Assembly (NCBI GenBank): GCA_963854735.1
Contig: OY978097.1
Span: forward strand, 2,604,001-2,668,000
DNA: 64,000 nucleotides
Origin: Marvania coccoides
Lineage: Eukaryota; Chlorophyta; Trebouxiophyceae; Chlorellales; Chlorellaceae
Reading direction: 5' to 3'
Below the pieces are notes generated by a model that was not told where the DNA came from, ran no database searches, and saw only the letters and a list, made by a program, of their open reading frames with translations. Position numbers and translations under genes: made by a program. The stretch's first letter is position 1. Each line of letters begins with the position of its first letter. Positions 56,206-64,000 of the stretch are shown here, in pieces.

Positions 56206-56957
56206 GGCTGGCCCCCTCTTCACTGCTTGAGTATTAAACCATCGATTTGAAAAAACACATTGCCACGTATTAAATGCTTTATGAGGAGTAGCAGCTCATG
56301 CACTTTCTTTTCCGACGACAGTTGAGGAACTGCTGGTTTGTCGGCGATCCCTTGCAGAACGAGTTGAAAAATCGCGGATTTAAAAATCCACGGGCCTTAA
56401 TTACGCAGCGAAGAGAACAAGGCGAAATGCCAAGATATATTTTCAAATTCCCGCATCTTTCGATGCCGCACTTTCCGCAGCCCGTCAGGCAGTTACCCTT
56501 AAATTTATCCCAGTTTAACATATTATAATGTTGGGGCAGTTCAAGTTAACATGGTTCGCTAGATAGACACAAAAAAGGAAGCTGGTCCCTCAACTACTCA
56601 GCATTGGGAAGCCAATAGGCTCTCACCGGCTGCTTCACTGTCTTCATTTCAGAAGCGGGGTTCTTGAAATTTATGAATAAATTGTTGGCCATATCATATA
56701 TATATATATATGCAAGTGACGAGGCCTTCACGGCCTTCTCAAAAGCGGTTTTTTCAATTGCAATGAAGGAGGACCGTCAAAAAAATTCCACAGCCTGCCG
56801 CTTCCTGTGAAACGCAACGCCGTTCAGTTCAGCTGTTGAACTTGTTTTTTATTATCCCACCCTCGATTTTTGAATCTTTTCCCCTAACAGAAAATCACCG
56901 CCCAATGCCTTTTTCACTCCACCGCTGCAGCGCGCTGTCAAATCCAAATCTTTTGCA
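56206..56957. promoter_or_regulatory. Divergent AT-rich spacer
   Basis: This lies between two divergent genes. It contains the cysteine-rich frame described separately and a short (TA)n run at 56697-56711. Otherwise I see nothing. Confidence 0.45.
56279..56521 (-). other. Small cysteine-rich open frame
   Basis: An 80-codon frame with ten cysteines (C-x3-C-x2-C-x4-C-x10-C-x3-C-x14-C-x10-C-x5-C-x2-C) lies 74 bases upstream of the secreted protein gene on the same strand. There is no signal peptide at its own ATG, so if real it may be the last exon of something larger or an upstream exon. No family is recognised. Confidence 0.25.
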
Positions 56958-58076
56958 ATGATTCTGATTAAAAAGGAGCAGCAGCAAAGACCGGTTCGCA
57001 TCACCCATTTGTTCGCATGCTTGATTATTATTTTCACGTGCGGCTACGTTTTGTTCTCAACAGCGGCCTATCCGACCACCGTCCGAATTATATCTCAAAC
57101 GCTGACAATTTCGTCTGGAGGAAGCAGCACCACTGCGACCAAGCCGATTGCGTACGTCGCTCTGAGCGTGAACCTTGACTCAAAATTTTTGTTTTTTGCC
57201 CCGTTTGCTATTGCTGCGTGGCAGCGGTGTGGCATCGAGCCTGTTCTCTTCGTCACGGCCCCTCGTGCGCAGTTTTTGAAAAGTCCGCATGGAAAGTACG
57301 TGAACTCCATCTTGCGCTCGAACTTGTCGTTCACGCCGTACCTGATGAAAAACTTGTCGGAATTCAAAAACTTCAATTCGGCATTTCTTGCGACGGTGGG
57401 CAGGGTTGCCCTGGCAGCTACTCCCTCGGAATTTGATCCCAATGACATAATTTTGATGGGAGATATCGACGTTTTGCCTCTGAAATGCGAGTATTTTAGG
57501 TCCATTCCTCGAATAATCAAAACGACACCGGGGCTGAAATTTTACGCAGATGCGCTGGCCCAAGGGAAAAGGTTTGCAATGTGCTACATTGCGGCTCGTG
57601 CCGCTGATTGGGTTTCGTTGATGGGGACGGACAAATGCTCCAAGTCGGTGGCATGCTCCCTCCGCTCCGTTTTGAAGGAAAAAAATTTCCAAGACACTCG
57701 CATTCAACATGATAACATGGAATTTGACGAAATTTTTGTCGGGAAGAAAATACACGACCTGCCCTGTTTCCCTAATTGCACGATGCGAGGCGAAGAGGCT
57801 CGCGATTACGACGTTCAAATTCGAGGGCCATGGGGCGACGATTTATCTTGGGCTCTTGCTTTGAAAGATGACTGGGGCACCACGATGTATGGTTGGAGCA
57901 GAATGATCGAAGCACACGTCGGGCCAGGCCCTTTTTCGCTGTACGGCAGAGACAACTGGCCCCTCCTTTCCAGCATTCTCCTCCTTTATTTTGACGACAA
58001 GAAGCTGATGTCTTTATTTTATGAATATCAGAACATGTATTATTGGCTCGTGGAACAGCACCCTGATGAACGATGA
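56958..58076 (+). CDS. Intronless type II membrane protein, glycosyltransferase-like
   Basis: One uninterrupted frame of 372 codons. A short basic cytosolic tail is followed by one membrane helix (residues ~16-37, THLFACLIIIFTCGYVLF) and a lumenal domain, the layout of Golgi glycosyltransferases. NDIILMGDIDVLPL contains a D-x-D motif of the kind that binds metal and nucleotide sugar. Cys pairs and the C-terminal GPWGDDLSWALALKDDWG block look conserved. I cannot assign a GT family. The gene lacks introns while nearly every neighbour has them, and its codons are visibly richer in A/T at third positions. That could mean transfer, retroposition or low expression. Confidence 0.65.
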   Translation: MILIKKEQQQRPVRITHLFACLIIIFTCGYVLFSTAAYPTTVRIISQTLTISSGGSSTTATKPIAYVALSVNLDSKFLFFAPFAIAAWQRCGIEPVLFVTAPRAQFLKSPHGKYVNSILRSNLSFTPYLMKNLSEFKNFNSAFLATVGRVALAATPSEFDPNDIILMGDIDVLPLKCEYFRSIPRIIKTTPGLKFYADALAQGKRFAMCYIAARAADWVSLMGTDKCSKSVACSLRSVLKEKNFQDTRIQHDNMEFDEIFVGKKIHDLPCFPNCTMRGEEARDYDVQIRGPWGDDLSWALALKDDWGTTMYGWSRMIEAHVGPGPFSLYGRDNWPLLSSILLLYFDDKKLMSLFYEYQNMYYWLVEQHPDER

Positions 58077-58679
58077 CAGTTTATATAAATAATTACATTT
58101 CGGTACCCTTTCTTTTCATGTTTATTGCTTATGTAGTACTGCCTTTTTGTCCCCTCACGATGTTCTAATGGGCTATTCTTCATTAGCCTCATTTTGTTGA
58201 TAATAAACGACTTGTGTATATTTTGCCGCCCTTGTTTAAAAAAAAGCCGCCTTGCCAGGAAAGCATATTGTTTTTTCCCTCGCCTTTCAAACATTTTGTA
58301 TAATAAATCCAATTTCACCATTTCTGACTTGCCTACTGTGTAAATAATATCACATTTATAGCGGAATCATTCCGGGAATGAAATAAAATTCACCACAAAA
58401 TAAACAAAAGACTACACCTTGCTGCACAGCTTTTCCTCCCCCCTCTCTCTTCCCCTTTGCCTCCCCAACACTGCATCTCACAAGCAAAATTTCCTTTAAA
58501 GAGTTCGCTGCACCCGCCCAGCGCGCTGTTCTTTCTTCTCTCCTTCTTGAGGCGCACTCTTCGCCGATGCATGGCACTTTTTGCTCACATGTTGTGGGGG
58601 CGTAGTAAGGACATGGAAGGGCAAACGCCGCCATTGGCGCTCATTCCTACGCGAGAGTATTATATTTTGACAAGTTCCT
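58077..58679. other. Convergent spacer
   Basis: This is the shared 3' flank of the glycosyltransferase-like and ABA4-like genes. It is AT-rich, with several AATAAA-like signals (58203-58208 area on +). I see no gene. Confidence 0.55.
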
Positions 58680-59443
58680 CTATTGAGCGGCAGCTGTGGC
58701 GGTTGACGGCGATGGTTTATCTCCTCCGCCAGCCCTTCTCCACAGAACCAACGCTTTGGTGGCGCAGTGGCACAGCAGCCCCAGTGGCCCCACCATGAAG
58801 CACAGCACCGCAGAGTGGGCAACCGGGATGTCGTGCTCCAGGCTGTCGAGGTAGACCCACCTGTTTAAGAATAAAAATTGACAGTAAAACATCGTAAGTT
58901 TAATATACGTTGAGAATTAAGCATGTTTATGCATCATCGTATAGTTATTTTAAAGTAATCGTGTAGCTTTAGCTCATGCGCAGCTCACCTGGCTTGGAAC
59001 AGGTCCAGCGTGACCAGGTGGAGCCACGAAAGGACGGTGGCTCGCGGAGAATCAAAAGCGGCAGCAAACGCGGTAATGTTGGGCAGCAGACCTGGCGCGC
59101 TTAATGAATATCTAAATACGTCCCATATTTGCGGCAGCGGGTTCCACAGCGCAAGCAGGGCGGCGTAGAGGGTGCCGGCAAAAATGAAGGGCCAGCGAGA
59201 AGCCATCAGCTGCCGCGTGAACGGCTTTTTGGGGGCGCCGATGATCATGGCATAAAAGGGCATCACTCCGAGCGTCGCAATGTTGAACACCACATCAGCT
59301 GACAGCGCAGCAGAGCAGCAGAGCCGCCCTCCCTGTCGCCGGATGGGCCTGAGAGGGCCTGCTGGCTGTCGCAACGCAGCGGCTAAGCGTTTTTGAGGTT
59401 TTGTAGATAGCTGAGATGCTGTGGATAGGTTGATTGCCGCCAT
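58680..59443 (-). CDS. ABA4: ABA4-like protein (DUF4281), neoxanthin formation
   Basis: Exons 59443-58989 and 58860-58680 encode 211 residues. The first ~45 are Ser/Ala/Arg/Lys-rich with no acids, a chloroplast transit peptide. The mature part has four hydrophobic segments with family blocks ADVVFNIATLGVMPFYAMII, LHLVTLDLFQARWVYLDSLE and AVLCFMVGPLGLL, the middle one restored by the splice. In Arabidopsis ABA4 is needed to convert violaxanthin to neoxanthin in the chloroplast envelope/thylakoid. Length is close to the plant protein (about 220). Confidence 0.85.
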
Positions 59444-59878
59444 TTCGAGTCAGTTTTCAAATTTTATCCAGTATTGATCTCATTGTTTTTTCGAAAATGA
59501 CGATTGCTGCTTCGCTTCTGAAGAATGCTACAAAGGCACGACATAGAAATTGTGAAAAAATGAAATAAAAATGGCTGTACACCACACACAGAGGGAAAAA
59601 AGGGAGGGGAAAAAATCATTGTACAAGCTTTGAAACAAATGGCCTCACATAAACATAAAAACAACAGATGCTTGGGGCTCAGAAAAGAATAAATCCAGGA
59701 CAAATAGCTCAACCCAATTGAAAATCACAGGAGAAAGAAAATGAATGAAATTGCAATTAAAAATGGATGTTGATGAAAGACAAGGAGGGAAGGGGAACAG
59801 AATACTCAATCAAGAAGAATCAAAAGAATCAAACTTTGCATATTAAAGAAACAAATGTATAGAGAGAAAATAAAACAA
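59444..59878. other. AT-rich spacer between two minus-strand genes
   Basis: This holds the ABA4-like promoter and the 3' end of the next gene. It is A-rich on the + strand. I see no gene. Confidence 0.5.
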
Positions 59879-60975
59879 TCACTGGAATCCATCGCACAAA
59901 TATTTGACATACAACGCCACCAAGGCGCGCTCCTCTTGCGCCAACAACCACGTCACCCACACGCCCTGCGAGTACAGCACCGCATCGCCAGCGTCCTCAA
60001 AGAACGCGGCCAGCGAGGTCTCCAGAGCCGCCCGGTCAGCACCGCGCTGCCCGTTTGTGCGCTCCCCGCCCTTGCGGCACACCCGCATGACGTACAGCGA
60101 CAGCGGCTCCAGGGTGGGGGCCACTTGGCGCAGGGATTTTGCCACTTTGGGCAGGTCTTTCGGGCTCAGGTCCTGGGTCATCATATTACTGACGATCCTG
60201 CCCACCAAATCCCCTAGAGTTTCGACCCCAGGAGCAGCGTACGCGGAGTGGCGGATGGTGAGGTACGCCAGGCGCGCCTCGATGGGGAGCACCAGCGAGA
60301 GAATGAAGATCAGGCAGGGGCGCATGGTGAGGGAGGCGGAGGCAGCGACGGCGTCCCACAGGCGCCGGCCGGCGGCGGTCCACGCGCAGGGGTGGCTGAT
60401 GAGGCGCACGCTGTGCACAAGGCCGGAGATGTCGCCGTAGAGGACGGCGGGAGCAACGAAGCCGGAGCGGCACAGCGGGGAGATGAGAGAGGGGTGAATG
60501 GCCTTGGTGGGGACGCCGGACTCCGACAGGCGGGTCTCAATGTCCCAGGTGAGACCCCGCATTCGGGTGTGCAGGACCTTTGTGGCCTGGGAGAGGGCAA
60601 TGAGGGCGCGGGTGCCACGGTGGAGGCTGCCCCGAGCGAGGGAGTGCAGGATTTGCACCACATCCTGCAAGAGTAGGTCGCGAGTGAGGAGTGGTGCGTC
60701 GAAGAAGAGGGTTTTCGGCGTGCAATAGAGGGACACTGCCGGTCAAGGGCATTGCTGTTGGTGAATAGGTAAGGTGGGGCGAAACGGCGCTGCAACGCGG
60801 CGCATTTATGCCAGTATAAATGCAAATATTGCGGTGATTTTTTAATGGAGGAAGAGCGCACCTCACAGCCCTCAAATCCTTCAACGCACGATGCCAGTGC
60901 CCTCATATCCTTCAAAGAAAAGTTCCCCGAGCGCAGCATCTCCAGAATGGGGTCTGTTGACAAGATGTTCTGCAT
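59879..60975 (-). CDS. Unknown alpha-helical protein
   Basis: Exons 60975-60867 and 60735-59879 join in phase 1 to 321 residues; the donor GTGAGG at 60866 is the one that keeps the frame. I do not recognise the family. The sequence is dominated by amphipathic helices with repeated Leu/Ala and hydroxyl residues (LLQDVVQILHSLARGS, KDLPKVAKSLRQVAPTLEPL, LETSLAAFFEDAGDAVL). That is reminiscent of helical-repeat organelle RNA-binding proteins (FASTK/OPR-like), but no diagnostic motif or RAP domain is seen. There is no clear signal peptide or membrane helix. It is divergent from the L35 gene. Confidence 0.6.
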
Positions 60976-61309
60976 TGTTTTAATTTGGTGGCTACGGAGG
61001 TGGTGCGAGGCGCAGAAGTGGATGAGCGTCAATTCAAAAATTGTTGTAAGCTAGCCAGAGCCGTATTTTGGGATTCGTGCCGTCACAGGCCACAAAACTA
61101 TGAAACTGATATTGAAAGTGGGATTTATTGCAATTTGTTGATGCCTGATAGTGCCAATTGGCCACAAGCTCCGACCTCGAATTATTTTTGGCGGGAGAGA
61201 CTCTCTCAGAGGTGGAAAGATCGCCCGCCGCTGCAAAAATTATAACTGAGGGATTCAAAGCTCTATTGGCCCTCTTCAAAACACCTCTCATACACATAAA
61301 TCCAGCAGC
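60976..61309. promoter_or_regulatory. Divergent promoter region, unknown gene / ribosomal protein L35
   Basis: This is 334 bases between two divergent start codons. It must hold the L35 promoter. No motif was recognised. Confidence 0.4.
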
Positions 61310-62154
61310 ATGGGTGAGCATCGATTTTTTCCCGGCCGCCTTCTTTCGATTTTTATCGATTTGATGATTCCGGCGCTGTTTCTTTCAACCTGCGCTGCCA
61401 CACTTTTATTTTGATGCGATTCGGCGCTCTCATTTTATACTTGCATGGTCTTGGTCGAAAACTAATGCCTCGATGTTTTCAATTTTTATTTTATTTTTGC
61501 AGCCAAGGTCAGGGCGCACGAGTTGAGGCCTAAGAGCAAGGCTGAGCTGCTCAGCCAGGTGAGAAAATGCAAACCAGCGACGGGGCGAATGGAAAGGCGA
61601 TTTTTATCCGGCTGAATGATAGAAGATGCGGCTTGAGGCGCAGAGAAAGAGGGAGGGGGCGAACACTGAGAGAATGGGATATATAATTCACCCATCTTGT
61701 TTTTTGTCTTGTGCGTGCAGCTTAAGGAGCTCAAGACCGAGCTCGGCGGCCTGCGCGTGGCCAAGGTCACTGGCGGTGCCCCGAACAAGCTGTCTAAGAT
61801 GTGAGTCACTGGGCGCAGAGATAACGACATACATTTTTTGAAGGGACTGTTACTGCAGCAGCGGATGATCATCCAATTAAGTTCTAGTAATCATTATGCC
61901 TTTCTCTCTCTCGATGTTGCAGCAAGGTGGTGCGGAAGTCGATCGCCCGCGTGCTGACTGTGGTGAACCAGAACCAGCGTGCGGCCCTCAAGGAGGAGTA
62001 CGCCAAGAAGAAGTACGTGCCCATCGACCTGCGCTCCAAGAAGACCCGTGCCATTCGCCGCGAGCTCACCAAGCACCAGGCCAGCGCCAAGACCGTGAAG
62101 CAGCAGAAGAAGGAGGCGGCATTCCCCCGCAGGAAGTTCGCCGTCAAGGCCTGA
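61310..62154 (+). CDS. RPL35: Cytosolic 60S ribosomal protein L35 (uL29)
   Basis: Exons 61310-61313, 61503-61558, 61721-61800 and 61923-62154 encode 123 residues, the usual length. The first exon holds only ATG and one base, with the donor directly after it, an arrangement common in ribosomal protein genes. The protein has [56 protein letters not shown] and RELTKHQ. It sits near the exit tunnel of the cytosolic 60S subunit. The introns (122-189 bases) were read for C/D box snoRNAs without a convincing hit. Confidence 0.95.
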
Positions 62155-62364
62155 ACTTCTACTTCTTTTTAAAATAATAGCGCGTGTACTCTAAAATCTA
62201 AGAAAATGATGTAACAATGACTTATCCTTTGTGGAGAGGGTGCTGGAGAGTGCCAGGGAGATCTAGTTGGCGCGTGTTTGGAGGTGGCGATGGGAAGATT
62301 CCTTACAAGGACAAGAATTGGTAGAATAGCAGCAGCGAGAAACCACACAAATAGAAAAAATTAA

Positions 62365-62849
62365 TCACAGGCCAGCTTCTTCAGGGGTCTGTGTGACCAT
62401 GGCATCAACAGCATGCACAGTGTCTTGGAGCTCTTCCCAGATCGCCTGAACAAACACAGAAAGGGGCAAAAAGGGGCAATATATTAAAATCAAAATCACC
62501 CCGCTTTACTTCATCCCATAGCAATTCTCTTCTAGTTTCTTACCTTATACACCATCCGCTGCCTGTTGACCGCGCTCTTCCCCTCAAACTCTTTGCTGAC
62601 CACCACAATCTCGACGTGCCTGCCGTCGCCAGCAACGTCAGCAACCTCCACCGCCTGCGCTTGCAACGCCTCCTGGATCTTGGACTTCATGCCCTGGATG
62701 AGCTCGCTGGTGATGTTGCCGCCCTCTGCGCTCATCGCCCGCACCGAAAGGTGGGCAGAGCGGTGGGCAGGGAGAGGCCTTGCGGTGGAAAGAGACAATG
62801 CTGCGTGGCGCAGAGGCCGGAGGCCCTGGGAGAACAAACGCGCTGCCAT
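62365..62849 (-). CDS. BolA-domain protein, organellar
   Basis: Exons 62849-62544 and 62445-62365 join in phase 0 to 128 residues. The first ~38 residues are Arg/Ser/Ala-rich without acids, an organelle targeting sequence; a second Met (MSAEGG) marks a likely mature start. The BolA domain shows [36 protein letters not shown] (with the conserved His and the FxGKS/xxRQ block) and the terminal helix [16 protein letters not shown]. BolA proteins pair with CGFS glutaredoxins in iron-sulfur cluster handling. It resembles plant BOLA4 (plastid/mitochondria). Confidence 0.88.
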
Positions 62850-63266
62850 TGTGTCGAATGTATGCCTGATGAAGAGAGAATGAGAGGGTGAGAAAGATGT
62901 GTCTTGGTTTTTGAAGAGATGGAGTTGTGTGTGACACACCTCTCGTCCTTGATCTAATTGCAATTTGGTATTCTGGTGTTCAAAAAGATATATATAATAT
63001 ACAGCAATTGTAGAGTTTAATTTTTATTGATTCACCACATGGAGGAATTTTTTTAGCTGTGCATTGCTCGCTGGTGAACGGTCGTTTAAAAAAATAAAAA
63101 AAACGAAATAAGTGTGTTGATTCAATTGCATATATGACAGCAGCATGGGCTCGATGAACAATTTCATTTTTTTTCAATTTTCAAGACTTTAAGTTTTGCT
63201 AAACATGGGGACGAAAGCCTTTGATAAACAATTCGACATTTGAGAGAAACATTCGAGCACATCGCT
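62850..63266. promoter_or_regulatory. Divergent promoter region, BolA / CPSF160
   Basis: This is 417 AT-rich bases between divergent starts, with an A-rich segment at 63088-63110. No motif was recognised. Confidence 0.4.
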
Positions 63267-64000
63267 ATGCAGAACGCAGCGCTGCTGCTGCAGGTGAGCC
63301 AAATGTTTGCAATTGATCAAGCCGTTCTTTTGCTCGTTTTGCTTCCCAAGCTTACATATTTTTCCATATTATGCCACAGCTCCATTCCCCCACTGGCGTG
63401 ACCCACTCCGCGCCGGCGTTTCTCACCCGTCCAGCCACTCCCACCTCATCTTCTGCCGCCTCCGCCCCGCTTCCCGACTTGGTTGTGATCCGCAGCACGT
63501 GCTTGGAGGTCTATGCAGCCCGCCGCCTGACCACCGACTCCAAGAGTGACGTCAAACTCGAGCTGGTGGCCCAGCAGCGGCTGTTTGGCGTGGTGGAATC
63601 TTTGGCGGTGTTGAGGGGACGGGCAGGAGGCTCCGGCCACGATGCGCTGCTGCTGGCGTTCCGGGACGCCAAGCTGTCGGTGCTGGCGTGGGACGCGGCG
63701 TCAGGGGACCTTGTCCCTAGCAGTTTGCACTACTTTGAGGGCGATGAGTCGCTGAAATCTGGCCGGCAGACGTTCCCTCGGCCACCGCTGGTGGTTTCTG
63801 ATCCTCAGGGCCGCTGCGCCGCGGTTGTCATGCTGCGGCACCAGATGGCAGTGCTCCCCGCCACCCAGTCCGAAGCTGCAGCGTTAGGGGTCTTCGCAGA
63901 GGAGCTTCTGTACGGCGGTGCAGCGGCAGCAGGGAACGGCAGCGATGCTGCCGCTGCCGCCCCCAATTCGGCGACCGCGGCGGTGGGAAACTCGTACGTG
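63267..64000 (+). CDS. CPSF160: Cleavage and polyadenylation specificity factor 160 kDa subunit, N-terminal part
   Basis: Exon 1 (63267-63293) encodes nine residues and exon 2 runs from 63380 through the window end, so only the first 216 residues are seen. Family blocks are LVVIRSTCLEVYA, KLELVAQQRLFGVVESLAVL, DALLLAFRDAKLSVLAWD, LHYFEGDESLKSGR and PPLVVSDPQGRCAAVV. These belong to the first beta-propeller of CPSF160/Cft1, the scaffold of the complex that recognises the poly(A) signal and cleaves pre-mRNA in the nucleus. A Gly/Ala-rich insert starts at the end of the window. Confidence 0.9.

Noticed and set aside
61314..61922. C/D box snoRNAs in the RPL35 introns
   Set aside because: TGATGA-like and CTGA-like tetramers occur, but none has a full C box, D box and terminal stem at proper spacing.
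1..64000. CRISPR arrays, insertion sequences, prophage or tRNA genes
   Set aside because: No regularly spaced repeats, transposase frames, target-site duplications or convincing A/B box pairs were seen on reading either strand.

Overview
This is a gene-dense nuclear contig from a green alga (Viridiplantae). It carries 29 protein genes plus one spliced upstream ORF in 64 kb. Coding exons are GC-rich; introns are short, mostly AT- and pyrimidine-rich, with GT/GC...AG ends. I infer about 68 introns from frame continuity. Green-lineage markers are an SBP-box transcription factor, a cold-shock + RRM protein of the NAB1 type, a plastid fibrillin, an ABA4-type carotenoid protein, a class II trehalose-phosphate synthase, and nucleus-encoded organellar ribosomal proteins uL13 and uS15 with presequence-like N-termini. 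I cannot name the genus. There are no operons, CRISPR arrays, insertion sequences or recognisable tRNA/rRNA genes.

Layout. 1-7 kb: 3' end of an MFS carrier, a triple-KH + WW RNA-binding protein (-), an F-box/LRR protein (+). 7-14 kb: Nop14 (-) divergent from a retinoblastoma-related gene (+). 15-21 kb: base-exchange phosphatidylserine synthase, a metallophosphoesterase, and a divergent pair of organellar ribosomal proteins (uL13, uS15). 21-26 kb: a small unknown, the NAB1-like protein, a fibrillin. 26-33 kb: a 2,079-residue callose (1,3-beta-glucan) synthase. 33-40 kb: inositolphosphorylceramide synthase, V-ATPase subunit c, proline dehydrogenase with an internal EF-hand segment. 40-44 kb: an unknown repeat protein, the SBP factor, a Cof-type HAD phosphatase. 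44-49 kb: a bifunctional AdoMetDC-ODC enzyme with its spliced upstream ORF, and a four-CX9C protein. 50-58 kb: class II TPS/TPP, a secreted glycosidase-like protein, an intronless low-GC glycosyltransferase-like membrane protein. 58-64 kb: ABA4-like, an unknown helical protein, eL/uL29-type ribosomal protein L35, BolA, and the start of CPSF160.

The most notable locus is at 44.8-48.0 kb. S-adenosylmethionine decarboxylase and ornithine decarboxylase are one 851-residue reading frame with all main catalytic residues present. The same transcript strand carries, 120 bases upstream and spread over three exons, a 54-codon ORF whose C-terminus (SAGFTDCVKKPK) matches the polyamine-sensing upstream ORF of land-plant AdoMetDC mRNAs. 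If correct, one translational switch would control both committing enzymes of polyamine synthesis.

Four introns can only be read in frame with a GC donor, and 22 of 28 neighbouring gene pairs lie on opposite strands. All exon models come from reading frames, splice consensus and protein family knowledge; none is supported by transcript data.
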